Position numbers and translations under genes: made by a program | In this document: positions 19,426 through 27,149 of the stretch, in pieces | Layout: each line of letters opens with the position of its first letter | Numbering within the stretch: position 1 is the first letter of the stretch | The notes under the pieces: model-generated | What the model saw: only the letters and a program-made list of their open reading frames with translations | The model's database searches: none | Told to the model about the DNA's origin: nothing | Source of the DNA: Nitrospira sp. ND1 | GTDB taxonomy: Bacteria > Nitrospirota > Nitrospiria > Nitrospirales > Nitrospiraceae | Direction: 5' to 3' | Length of the DNA stretch: 64,000 bases | Assembly: GCF_900170025.1 (NCBI RefSeq) | Contig: NZ_FWEX01000006.1 | Location: 2,347,625-2,411,624, forward strand

Positions 19426-19480
19426 ACACCGGCTCACTTGCAACCGAGGGGATACAAGCCGACCCGCACCGGGCGGCTGC
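19417..19480 (-). repeat. degenerate attC-like site 3
   Basis: CGTTAATGCG, identical to the right core of site 1, lies at one end. An inner CTTG/CAAG stem is present, and the other end CGGGCGGCTG resembles the outer part of site 2, but the R'' core is lost. It is probably a decayed cassette boundary between the gene at 19502 and the non-coding stretch below it. Confidence 0.35.
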
Positions 19481-19501
19481 CGAGAGCTCGCGCCAGGGCC
19501 A

Positions 19502-19807
19502 TCATGTGGCTGTTTCTTTGCGGACTGTCATAAAGGGTAGAGCCATCACGTAGGGGACATCTTCGCCCCGACTGCCGTGAAGGAAGAGGGCGCCTTTGTC
19601 GAGTGGCTTTGCGCCGCTGGCGCTCATTAAGGCCTGGATCTTGGGGGTCGACTCGGAGATCACACTCGGCAGGTTCCCGAAATCCTCGTGCGTAACCACA
19701 AGCTGCGGCGTCCGCTCGTAGTCAAGTTGCTCAAAGGGCAATCGCTGCGCCGTGCGTGTTAGGACCAAAGGCAACTGGCTGTCCAAGAACAATGCACACG
19801 GAGACAA
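19502..19807 (-). CDS. hypothetical protein, possibly a gene remnant
   Basis: This 101-residue reading frame has a protein-like composition (THEDFGNLPSVISES, then ASGAKPLDKGALFLHG) but no recognised domain, signal peptide or membrane segment. No convincing ribosome site lies before its first ATG, and it may be the 3' part of a longer lost gene. Its stop codon is just before degenerate attC site 3, in the orientation expected of a cassette gene. Confidence 0.4.
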   Translation of the reverse strand: MSPCALFLDSQLPLVLTRTAQRLPFEQLDYERTPQLVVTHEDFGNLPSVISESTPKIQALMSASGAKPLDKGALFLHGSRGEDVPYVMALPFMTVRKETAT

Positions 19808-19892
19808 CGACCGTGAGGATGGGACTTTCCTCAGGCTCTACGAAGAGTACTGACCTTGGCCATGACCGACGGTCATTCGCACTCAAGTAGAG

Positions 19893-20105
19893 GCTGCCTC
19901 AAGGGACCGTGATCTGGAAACCGATCTCAATACGCTTCTCCGGAGTGAAGATCGGTCTCCACTTCTTCCATGCGCGATCCTCACCCGGCGTGACGAGTTG
20001 GGCGTTGGCGATCTGCGCCTCTGTGGTAAGGCCGAATCGCCAGTTCCCCGACGCGTCGAGGCTTGCCTTTGACTGTTGGAAATTGTCGCGGCACGCCGCA
20101 TGCCC
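19893..20105 (-). pseudogene. C-terminal fragment of an unidentified protein
   Basis: On the minus strand a frame without a start codon, entered after a stop just upstream of 20105, encodes a plausible C-terminus: CRDNFQQSKASLDASGNW, then a mixed helix-strand stretch, ending EKRIEIGFQITVP before TGA. The alternating polar/hydrophobic strands near the end look like a secreted or outer-membrane protein tail. No matching 5' part was found upstream, so it is probably a remnant within the cassette array. Confidence 0.3.
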
Positions 20106-20220
20106 GTGTCACGACAGCCTCTCACCCTCGGTCACTCTGGCGTCGAAAGCGTTGGTCAAATTGGCAGCCCGAAGGCCCGGCGTATGACCATCCGCCGGGC
20201 AAGTGAGACGACGCAAAGCA

Positions 20221-20299
20221 TCGTCCGAACGTTGCGGCGGACCGGCACGCGGACGGAGGCGAGGTCGGCTGTGGCGTTCTGTTGAGCCGGGGGTTAGCC
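20221..20299 (-). repeat. possible attC-like site 4
   Basis: On the minus strand GGCTAACCCCCGG and GCTCAACAGAACGCC are followed by a GC-rich region and CGCAACGTTCGGACG. The order R''-L''-loop-L' resembles attC, and the TAA stop of the membrane-protein gene lies inside GGCTAACC. Pairing between the arms is weak and the right core is off consensus. Confidence 0.35.
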
Positions 20300-20713
20300 A
20301 GCGGAGTTGAACCGCCAGACGTGGTATCCAACAGAGACAATGCACATCGCGAATCCAATCGCGCCCGCCCAATATATGTGAACTTGGCAGTGGAACAAGT
20401 CGTAAGAGAGGCGATCGGACTGCATTTCATTGATACTAGATTTGTTCGATTCCGGAAGTTGCTCAATTATCTCCGGAATCCCATAGACGAGATAAACTGC
20501 CCAAAAGATCGAATAACAAAGAGTAACAATACCCAAGAAAGTTGAGACGGCAAATATCGACGCAATCCAATCACTTACATTTACATGCCCTTTCGCGAAT
20601 GCGAGAGTTGCACCTATAGTCCCAGTCTCCAGTGTAACGAGCCATTTTGTCCAATCAGCTAGTATCTTAAGCGCTTCCTTTTGCTCCGGCTTGTGGTTTG
20701 ACATTGCCTGCAT
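20294..20713 (-). CDS. cassette-borne membrane protein of unknown function
   Basis: This 139-residue protein has three predicted membrane segments: around residues 25-42 (moderate), 50-80 (ASIFAVSTFLGIVTLCYSIFWAVYLVY) and 112-130 (AGAIGFAMCIVSVGYHVW), with a charged loop between the last two. The start MQAMSNHKPE is preceded by GGGGGAGGAGTG. Base composition is less GC-rich than the flanking chromosomal genes. It lies between two attC-like sites on the same strand as the other cassette genes. The family is unknown to me. Confidence 0.6.
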   Translation of the reverse strand: MQAMSNHKPEQKEALKILADWTKWLVTLETGTIGATLAFAKGHVNVSDWIASIFAVSTFLGIVTLCYSIFWAVYLVYGIPEIIEQLPESNKSSINEMQSDRLSYDLFHCQVHIYWAGAIGFAMCIVSVGYHVWRFNSAG

Positions 20714-20740
20714 CACTCCTCCCCCAATAATTCGCATGGC

Positions 20741-20827
20741 GCATAACGCCCCGCTTCAGCCGCGGCTCTGCCGGAGGGGCGAAGGCCCAGAGGCAGAGGC
20801 GGCGGCTGGCAGCGATGGTTGGGTGCC
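20741..20827 (-). repeat. attC-like recombination site 5
   Basis: On the minus strand: GGCACCCAAC (R'' core ACCCAAC fits RYYYAAC), CATCGCTGCCAGCCGCCG, a loop, then CCGGCAGAGCCGCGGCTG and GCGGGGCGTTATGC. The inner arms GCCGCCTCTGCC and GGCAGAGCCGCGGC pair strongly. The right core GTTATGC differs from GTTRRRY at one base. The stop codon of the split nuclease-like gene falls inside the site, so the last residues of that protein are encoded by attC. Confidence 0.65.
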
Positions 20828-21142
20828 AAATACGCGTTCAGCAACATTCGACATCAAGAAGCGCTCAAACTCGTGCGCATGTACCAGGCTCGCGGATTTT
20901 CTTGAATGAACCGTAGGGTCTGTATACATGTAGATGTGGAGCCGCCCATTGGATCGTTGTTGGGCATGGGCGTCTAACTCACCGGGCGTAAACAGCCACA
21001 CTTTCTCCGTAGAGAGATCCGCCAGCGCAACAAACGCTGCAGGGTTTCTTTCTGGAACCCACCAATCAAGAGCGAGCTTTCCTTTACCACCCCCCGGCTT
21101 TGGTTTGAGATTGGTCTTGACCTGGATCGTGACAGGCTGCAA
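20756..21142 (-). pseudogene. PD-(D/E)xK nuclease-like gene, 3' part (split by an IS)
   Basis: This is the C-terminal part of a 183-residue protein whose 5' part lies at 22493-22657. It resumes with LQPVTIQVKTN, contains a glycine-rich KPKPGGGKGK loop and an LALDWWVPE strand, and ends in the attC site. Joined to the other half it has a nuclease-like arrangement: Glu in GELLVQY, Asp in TGIDLVAY and the Q-x-K of IQVKT. An IS256-family element separates Asp from Q-x-K, so the gene as it stands should be inactive. A frame exists from inside the IS into this part, but a protein from it would lack the N-terminus. Confidence 0.75.
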
Positions 21143-22492
21143 GGACTTGTCCGAAATTTTGTGTGTGAGGCATAGTGTGGCTGAAAGGAGCCTCGATGCC
21201 TCGCAAGACGAACACGACGAAGGACCTCGCCCCGGCGCTGCCGGTAAGCCAGGAATTGTTGGACCAGTTGGTGCCTGGGCCGCTGACGCCGGCACAATTT
21301 GAGACTCTGTTCCGGGGCCTGAAGAAGGCGGTGCTGGAGCGTGCCCTGGGGGCGGAGCTGACGCATCACCTGGGGACGGAGCAGGCCCCCGGCGCGCCCC
21401 GTGGCAACCACCGCAACGGCACGACGCCGAAGACCGTACTCACCGACGAGGGGGCAGTGCGGCTCGAGGTGCCGCGGGATCGGAGCGGGACCTTCGAGCC
21501 GCAGTTAATCGGCAAACACGAGCGGCGCTTCACGGGCTTTGATGACAAGATCATCGCCTTGTATGCTCGGGGGATGACCGTCCGGGAGATCCAGGGCTAC
21601 CTGTCCGAGATGTATGCGGTGGAGGTCTCGCCCGACTTCATCAGCACCGTGAGCGAGGCCGTGCTGGCCGAGGTGACGGCCTGGCAGAGTCGGCCCCTGG
21701 AGCCGCTGTACCCCGTCGTGTTCTTCGATGCGTTGCGGGTGAAGATCCGTGAAGACGCGGTGGTGCGGAACAAGGCGGTGTATCTCGCGCTGGGCGTGCG
21801 CGCCGATGGGACGCGGGAGATCCTGGGGCTGTGGATCGAGCAGACCGAAGGGGCAAAGTTCTGGCTGAAGGTGTTCAACGAGCTGCGCACCCGTGGGGTC
21901 ATGGACGTGCTCATCGCGGTGGTGGATGGTTTAAAGGGGCTCGCCGAGGCGATTGGCACGGTGTTTCCACAGACCACCGTGCAAACCTGCATCGTGCACC
22001 TGATCCGCAATTCACTGGACTACGTGAGCTGGAAGGACCGCCAGGCGGTGGCCGCCGCAATCCGGCCGATCTACACCGCGCCGACCGAGGCGGCGGCTCA
22101 CGCCGCGCTGGACGCGTTCGAGGCCGGTCCGTGGGGGACCAAGTATGCGCCCATTCGCGGCCTGTGGCGACGGGCCTGGAACCACGTGACGCCCTTCTTT
22201 GCGTTCCCCCCGGAGGTGCGGCGGATCCTCTACACGACCAATGCCATTGAGTCGGTGCACATGCGGCTGCGCAAGATCATCAAGACGCGCGGTCACTTCC
22301 CGACCGACGAAGCGGCGACCAAATTGCTGTGGCTGGCGCTGCGCAATATTACGGCCGGCTGGAGCCGGGCGACGCGGGACTGGAAGGCGGCGATGAATCA
22401 ATTCGCCATCCTGTATGCAGAGCGGTTCAATCCGAGTGTGGCGTGAAACTAACCCGCCTCACACACAGAAAATCTGACAGGCCCGGCTGCAA
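21135..22492 (+). mobile_element. IS256-family insertion sequence with 8-bp target duplication
   Basis: The element spans 21143-22484 (1342 bp), flanked on each side by GGCTGCAA (21135-21142 and 22485-22492), the 8-bp duplication typical of IS256-family transposition. Its 29-bp imperfect terminal inverted repeats share TGTC near the tips and end in an identical TGTGTGTGAGGC. One transposase gene fills the element. Both ends and the duplication are well preserved, which suggests a recent insertion. Confidence 0.93.
21196..22446 (+). CDS. IS256-family transposase
   Basis: The 416-residue mutator-type transposase begins MPRKTNTTKD after AAAGGAGCC. The DDE residues are visible in VVFFDALRVK (first Asp), LIAVVDGLKGL (second Asp) and TTNAIESVH (Glu), and the family signature C-I-V-H-L-I-R-N lies between the last two. 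Length and motif order are those of complete, active members. It catalyses cut-and-paste or copy-out transposition of the surrounding element. An in-frame ATG 21 bases upstream is possible but lacks a ribosome site. Confidence 0.96.
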   Translation: MPRKTNTTKDLAPALPVSQELLDQLVPGPLTPAQFETLFRGLKKAVLERALGAELTHHLGTEQAPGAPRGNHRNGTTPKTVLTDEGAVRLEVPRDRSGTFEPQLIGKHERRFTGFDDKIIALYARGMTVREIQGYLSEMYAVEVSPDFISTVSEAVLAEVTAWQSRPLEPLYPVVFFDALRVKIREDAVVRNKAVYLALGVRADGTREILGLWIEQTEGAKFWLKVFNELRTRGVMDVLIAVVDGLKGLAEAIGTVFPQTTVQTCIVHLIRNSLDYVSWKDRQAVAAAIRPIYTAPTEAAAHAALDAFEAGPWGTKYAPIRGLWRRAWNHVTPFFAFPPEVRRILYTTNAIESVHMRLRKIIKTRGHFPTDEAATKLLWLALRNITAGWSRATRDWKAAMNQFAILYAERFNPSVA

Positions 22493-22657
22493 CATAGCAG
22501 GTGAATACGCGACAAGATCAATGCCAGTGTCGGTGCTCATGGGCGCTGACTCGACGCCAAGAAGCAGCAGCCGATACTGAACGAGCAACTCGCCACACTT
22601 GCCGATCTGTGCCGTACTTAACGCCACTGCCGCGACTCCTTCTTTGGCACCCAACAT
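22493..22657 (-). pseudogene. PD-(D/E)xK nuclease-like gene, 5' part (split by an IS)
   Basis: The N-terminal 55 residues (MLGAKEGVAAVALSTAQ, GKCGELLVQY, then TDTGIDLVAYSPAM) belong to the gene that continues at 21142. Taking out the IS and one copy of GGCTGCAA rejoins codon ATG with TTG-CAG-CCT-GTC in the correct frame, which proves the two halves were one gene. The first codons (ATGTTGGGTGCC) overlap a GTTGGGT core-like sequence, as expected when a cassette gene begins directly after an integration site. Confidence 0.75.
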
Positions 22658-22658
22658 T

Positions 22659-22775
22659 GTTTAGGCCGATCCGTATAAGAACCGGATCTGCCAATGTCTG
22701 TCCGCATAACACGCCACAACAATTCGTGAAGAATACGCCATAGCTGGTACCGCTTCAATGAGTTGCGACTGGGGG
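22659..22775 (-). repeat. diverged repeat with internal inverted arms, copy 2
   Basis: This is the partner of 19146-19260, with the same order of shared blocks. On the minus strand it ends exactly at the GTTGGGTGCC that begins the split nuclease-like gene, which supports a role as cassette boundary. A small CGGATC/GATCCG hairpin lies near the gene end. Confidence 0.5.
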
Positions 22776-22852
22776 CTGTCCTAATTAGGACAGTTGGAAA
22801 GACACATGAGGACACAGGAGTGGGCACGAGAAGACAAGGGGGCAGTAGCGTG

Positions 22853-23252
22853 CTAGACGGGGAGAAAGTGGCGAACAATGACCTGGGAAATGTTCTGAAA
22901 ATCGCGGTCTGAGGTGAGGATGGGAAGCCCGTGCTGCATGGCGCTGGCAGCAATCCAGATATCGTTAGCGTAACCGGGGTGCCGGCCTTTTTCAACGCCA
23001 CGCGAATGGTCGCGTACCGTTCCGAAGTCTCTTCGTCCACGATCAGCACGCTGACGTGCGAGGATTTCAGAACATTCGTAACTCAGGCTCATTGCTTTCG
23101 CGTTTACTCCCCTGGAGAAAGTCCGCGCGAAGCTCTCCGAGGACAATCGGACTGAGCCATATCTCTTCGGCTTGAGGAAGGATCTCAAGCACCTCGGGGT
23201 GTGTTTGCTTGAACGCGATAGATGCGGAGCTATCCAGAAGCCACCGGGTCAT
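22853..23252 (-). pseudogene. vapC: vapC-like PIN-domain toxin gene with two frameshifts
   Basis: Three overlapping frames give one PIN-domain protein: MTRWLLDSSASIAFKQ to about 23070, then SHVSVLIVDEETSERYATI in a second frame to about 22965, then ANDIWIAASAMQHGLPILTSD in a third frame to the end. PIN acidic residues are present in LLDSS, ELRAD, NDIWIA and TSDRDF, but two frameshifts break the chain. VapC toxins are tRNA- or rRNA-cutting ribonucleases. The start overlaps the antitoxin stop as ATGA, the usual vapBC arrangement. The toxin is probably not made. Confidence 0.75.
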
Positions 23253-23491
23253 TTCCAGAGCTCCGGATCAATCGTGCGTTGCTCGGCAATGAAGGCCTCG
23301 AGGGCAGCGGCCTCTTCCTTCGTCCAGGTTCCGGCGAGGTGATCCAAATCATGATAGCGGACCGGCGATTTCTTTTTTCCCTTCCCGCCAACCGATTCTT
23401 CCAACAACTCGATGACCGTCTGGTCGGCTTCGTCTTGGCGAAGGTGACCAGGATTCTTCTCACGAGTGTATCGGACTGCCTTGCATTGCAT
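23249..23491 (-). CDS. vapB: vapB-like antitoxin
   Basis: The 80-residue acidic protein, starting MQCKAVRYTREK, has the C-terminal tail of antitoxins found with this PIN toxin type: SPVRYHDLDHLAGTW, then EEAAALEAFIAEQRTIDPELW. The N-terminal part is a poor match to a DNA-binding domain and may also be frameshifted. The stop overlaps the toxin start by 4 bases. A longer frame from a TTG at 23581 exists. With the toxin broken, this gene may be a leftover. Confidence 0.6.
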   Translation of the reverse strand: MQCKAVRYTREKNPGHLRQDEADQTVIELLEESVGGKGKKKSPVRYHDLDHLAGTWTKEEAAALEAFIAEQRTIDPELWK

Positions 23492-23787
23492 TTCCCGCGC
23501 TGGCAGAAGCAACTGTCGAATGTGACCGAGATTGGCAACCTTCGCGTCAAGCGCCCATACCGCCGGGAGTTTGCCCTGCAATCGATACTTCCTGGCTTAG
23601 CCATCAAGGGCTGGTTGTTGTTCGGAGAGGCAAATCTGCTTCGGGTGGCACTAGGCTAGGAAAGAGGCCACATCTTAGCTCGTGTGCGCCAAGTTACCTC
23701 AGAATGAGGTTGTCAAAAGGCGATCGATCACGCCTTGGATATGTGCGAGATGTGTGAGCGCATCCCGCATGCTCCGCTGGCCGGCTG

Positions 23788-24078
23788 CTATACATGCCTC
23801 GTGACGTCCATGCTGTGGTGCAGGACACGCACGATCCGAATCCCGTCGTTCTTGGCAAGGTAAAATACAATGTGGGACTGATGCCCAAGCTGTCGTAATC
23901 CCGGCGCGAGTTCATCGGCCTTGCGCCCCTGTGTCGGCTGTTTCGCGAGCATCTCGAACCGCTCGTGCAAGCCCAAGAGATAGACCCGCGCCTGTTCCAG
24001 TCCGAAATGAAGGATCGTGTATTCATAGATGCCATCGAGATCGGCGGCGGCTTTCGACGAGAGGCTATAGACGGCCAT
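23788..24078 (-). CDS. parE: ParE/RelE-family toxin
   Basis: This 96-residue toxin has the ParE pattern: AAADLDGIYEYT helix, the FGLEQARVYLLGLHERF helix, the GRKADELAPGLRQL strand turn and the C-terminal VFYLAKNDGIRIVRVLHHSMD strands. ParE proteins poison DNA gyrase or cut mRNA, depending on the subgroup. Its start overlaps the antitoxin end by 14 bases, so the two are translated together. It appears intact. Confidence 0.9.
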   Translation of the reverse strand: MAVYSLSSKAAADLDGIYEYTILHFGLEQARVYLLGLHERFEMLAKQPTQGRKADELAPGLRQLGHQSHIVFYLAKNDGIRIVRVLHHSMDVTRHV

Positions 24079-24319
24079 TCGCCCTCAGTCGCGTTTCCAC
24101 TCCCTCCATGATTTGCGACACGGTTCGGTCGCTGGCGCCACTGTCCAACCCTTCCTGAACGGCTTCCTTCAACGCCTGAGATTTAGCACTGTCTTGATCG
24201 CGCCGGATCAGATCACGGATATATTCGCTGTCGTTCGTGAAGCCGCCGCGCTTGATCTGGGCTTTGATCCACTGATCCTGCTGTTCCGTGACGGTAATGG
24301 TCTTTCGTGTGGTTCCCAT
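24065..24319 (-). CDS. parD: ParD-family antitoxin
   Basis: The 84-residue antitoxin has an N-terminal ribbon-helix-helix (KTITVTEQQDQWIKAQIKRG, then TNDSEYIRDLIRRD) that should bind the operator of its own operon, and a flexible C-terminus that should cover the toxin. GGAGGTCGCACC precedes the ATG. Together with parE it makes a type II addiction module that could stabilise this mobile region. Confidence 0.92.
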   Translation of the reverse strand: MGTTRKTITVTEQQDQWIKAQIKRGGFTNDSEYIRDLIRRDQDSAKSQALKEAVQEGLDSGASDRTVSQIMEGVETRLRANGRL

Positions 24320-24430
24320 GGTGCGACCTCCACTATGTTCATACTATTGGTGCACTTTACCACTCTTTCGCCCACCCTGGAAGTTCTTGTTTTGTGACCC
24401 GCCCAGGAGCGGAGCGGAGGCGATCCCTAC

Positions 24431-24636
24431 TAGCAGGATGCGGAAAAAGTCCGCCAGCGGCGTTCTCGCGTCGCTCAGCGGCTCACCGTACCGCAAGAGT
24501 ACGATTCGCCCCTTCGCTTGCTGCGGCCTTGCTGGACGGCCTTTTTGCGCATCCTGCGGATGAGTGCGAGACCAATGCGGTACAGGAGTGACTGATCGCG
24601 TGTTGCTCAACCATCGAGTCTTTCCGCAGCCTGCTG
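24431..24636 (+). repeat. MITE-like palindromic element, copy B
   Basis: This is the fullest copy. It starts TAGCAGGATGCGGAAA, followed by GTCCGCCAGCGGCG, a loop, then GCTGCGGCCTTGCTGGAC, GGCCTTTTTGCGCATCCTGCGG, a 60-base spacer and the inverted end TCTTTCCGCAGCCTGCTGG. It lies in an intergenic region and ends no gene here. Confidence 0.8.
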
Positions 24637-24639
24637 GAC

Positions 24640-25585
24640 GAGCGCCGCAATTCTTTCGTGTGAAATGCCAGACTTCACTCATATATGTGTAGGGCCTCGC
24701 AATCAGCTAAGGCCGATGGCCTCCCGTCAACAGGCCTGCGGCCTAACGAGTCTGTAGAAGAAGCCTATTTCAGAAAATTCGACCATTGAAAACAATGGGA
24801 GTTTCTGTGTCGAGACTTTCAAAATTTCTGGTTTTTCTCCAGTCTCAACCTCGTCGCTGAGCGTCTGCTTTCTCATCTTTCCAACTACCGCTTTGGGTCG
24901 ATCGCGGACACTGACTGACAGGTCGAGTCTCAAGCACTCCAGTTGATTCCTGCCTCTCCGTACTTGCCCAATAAATCAAGAACAGGAGCTGCAGCGATTC
25001 TTGAGGTCGGCCGCGTCGGGCCTCAGTTGCGGGAAAGAGTGTGTACGGTATGCGTGTTGTTTCTCGGTGGCGGTCGGGGTTGCCGGCGTCCTTCAACCGG
25101 CAAGCAATGTGTTACGAAGCGAATGAACAGATGTTCATCAGCTTCATTGCGCACGTTGCATGGGGATGAGTCATTCGAAGAAGGGTAAAAATCAGGGCGG
25201 AGGCAGGGTCAGAGAGCTTTTCAGCAACAGTGGAGATCTTGGAGAGGTTTCAGGCTTCCCGCTTGGCACCTGCGGGCCTGCTCACCACCTCTGCGCTCGA
25301 CCTCGGTTCCCGTCTCTGTTCCTCTCACCGAAGCCTCCGCTCACTTATTGGATAATGCTGTTTTGGGCGAGGTCAATGGGGGCTCGTGCCCCAGTGGCCT
25401 GCCGGGCGCCTGTGGCAATTTAGGGCAGGCCTGAAATGGAGATTCAACCATTGCAGCGGCTTATGCGTGGCATAGCCTATGCTGCTTTGTAATACAGGAG
25501 GCGCGCTCTTGCGCCGGCGACGAGTGAGCTGCTGAGGGGTGACGATGCGATGGTTGGCGGCCCTCTCGCAAGGAAGGAGGGCAAG
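24640..25585. other. long intergenic region
   Basis: About 950 bases without a supported gene. Several weak frames lack ribosome sites and protein-like composition. A GGCCTGCC/GGCAGGCC inverted repeat at about 25397-25432 and a sigma-54-like promoter at 25468 precede the exported protein gene. Confidence 0.5.
25468..25483 (+). promoter_or_regulatory. possible sigma-54 promoter
   Basis: TGGCATA, four bases, ATGCT keeps the GG-N10-GC spacing and most consensus positions. It is about 100 bases before the exported protein gene at 25586. An inverted repeat some 40-70 bases upstream could be an activator site. Confidence 0.3.
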
Positions 25586-26008
25586 ATGCGGATCTCATAT
25601 GACAGCACGCGAACGATGGCACGAGGCCTCATGCTGACCTGCGTGCTCCTGTTATTGGCCGGGGGGTGGAGTACGGCTGCTGCGAGCGAGCAGGACTGGC
25701 TTGATGCAATGGTCCGGGCGGTCCTCGTGGAGCAGGCGAAGGAAGGAGGGAGCGGTCACCCGTTCGCCCCCTATCTCGGACAACTGACAATGGTGCGCGC
25801 GCACCTCATCAACGGCGAGAGTGAGGCGGTGTACCGGGCCATGAATCGGTTCATGGAGATGCTCCAGGCACGCGAAGAGGGGATTTCCGACGAGGCGGCG
25901 GACCGCCTGTTCGACTATTGTTATCTCGTGACGCCGGCGCAGTATCACGATGTCTCTCGTCACCTCAACCGGCTTAGCAGGCAGGAGGTTGGTCCGCCGT
26001 CGGCCTGA
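25586..26008 (+). CDS. exported hypothetical protein
   Basis: The 140-residue protein has a signal peptide (MRISYDSTR, then LMLTCVLLLLAGGWSTAAAS) and a helical mature part of about 105 residues with MVRAVLVEQAKEG, MNRFMEMLQAREEG and FDYCYLVTPAQYHD. One cysteine is near the end. The ATG at 25586 follows AAGGAGGGCAAG and makes a proper signal peptide; an upstream ATG at 25550 would put charged residues in front. No family is recognised. It is probably periplasmic. Confidence 0.65.
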   Translation: MRISYDSTRTMARGLMLTCVLLLLAGGWSTAAASEQDWLDAMVRAVLVEQAKEGGSGHPFAPYLGQLTMVRAHLINGESEAVYRAMNRFMEMLQAREEGISDEAADRLFDYCYLVTPAQYHDVSRHLNRLSRQEVGPPSA

Positions 26009-26182
26009 GTTGCCGCACGCGAGGATGTACACGTCATATCCCACAATCCACTGGTTAGGGTTCGAGGGGGTTGTGTGGAGGGAGTCCCCTGCAAGAATGA
26101 GTAGGTCGCATTGACCTACCCGGAGGTCTCGGGATGGGTGGCCGTCTCGCTCGCGCGAATCCTCGAATTGGATCTCAGGGTC

Positions 26183-26860
26183 TCACGTCTTCGCTTTCTC
26201 TTCGCTCCCCCTCCGCTCTCTCAGTCGGCGCAACAGTTCCTGGAACGACGACTCTACGATGATCTTGCCGAATTGACTGCGATAGTTCATGACCAGACTC
26301 ACTCCATCGACAATCACGTCATAGGCATACCAGGTACCGCCTTTATTCGTCAGCCGATAATCCATCGGAAAGTCCAGCTTGTCGGACACCAGTCTGGTTC
26401 GGACTTCGGCGTATCCGTCGACCGTGCGCTCAGAGAGATAGACCACCCGCTCGCCTGCGTACCCTTCGATCCTGGCCGCATACTGGTCCGACAGAAACGC
26501 TTTGAAGAGCTGCACGAACTCCTGCCGTTCCGAGGGGTTGAGCGGTTTCCAATGGGCGGCGAGCGTCCGTTTCGACATCTCTTCGTAGTCGAACCGCTCG
26601 GCGATGATGTTCTCCAGGAGATGCCGACGCTGCGTCAGGTGGCCGGGGCCTTTTAATTGCTGGTCGTCGAGGATGTGAAAGACCGCGTCGAGTGTCTCGC
26701 GAACGACGGCGGTCGGAGTGGCGTGCTCCGGCGCCGCCTGTCCGCTGCCGGCCGGTGTCCAGCCGAGGATCAGGCTGATGAAGACCGCGTTGATGATGCC
26801 GGAGAGGCGTATGGTGTCGTTCACCGTGAGGGCTCCGATGTTGATACCGACGTACGACAT
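26183..26860 (-). CDS. mlaC: MlaC/Ttg2D-like phospholipid-binding protein
   Basis: The 225-residue exported protein has an N-terminal hydrophobic signal (GIINAVFISLILGW) and the MlaC domain from about residue 55 to 205, with RRHLLENIIAERFDYEEMSKRTL split over 85-110, WKPLNPSERQEFV and the C-terminal WYAYDVIVDGVSLVMNYRSQF near 175-195. MlaC shuttles phospholipids across the periplasm between outer-membrane and inner-membrane Mla complexes. No mlaDEF genes are adjacent. The start MSYVGINIG follows ACGAGGTGAC. Confidence 0.88.
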   Translation of the reverse strand: MSYVGINIGALTVNDTIRLSGIINAVFISLILGWTPAGSGQAAPEHATPTAVVRETLDAVFHILDDQQLKGPGHLTQRRHLLENIIAERFDYEEMSKRTLAAHWKPLNPSERQEFVQLFKAFLSDQYAARIEGYAGERVVYLSERTVDGYAEVRTRLVSDKLDFPMDYRLTNKGGTWYAYDVIVDGVSLVMNYRSQFGKIIVESSFQELLRRLRERRGSEEKAKT

Positions 26861-27149
26861 GGAACAGTCACCTCGTAGGATGAAAACCCTCGCTTCTTGT
26901 GGAGCGCTATAACCAGGGAGCAGCAAGTCGCATACCTTCGCGCGTGCCTGTCCCCTGCAGGGATGTAAGCCCATACGAATTTGCATTGCCGCGAGCTGGA
27001 ATGTTGTCGAGTCACAATCTGCGTTGGGGGCGGATACCTCACTGCTCACATCTCCACTGGTGCGAATAGCGACAGAGGAGGCCGGTGGGGATGGATAGGG
27101 AGAAGGCGAAAACGTGCCCGAGCTGCGGCGGCACCACGGCCCCGATCAG

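Noticed and set aside
21143-22484. Mobile element as the carrier of the whole cassette region
   Set aside because: The IS has its own ends and duplication inside one cassette gene, so it arrived after the array had formed.
25160-25423. 87-residue plus-strand frame
   Set aside because: Low-quality composition and it overlaps an inverted repeat; no sign of translation.
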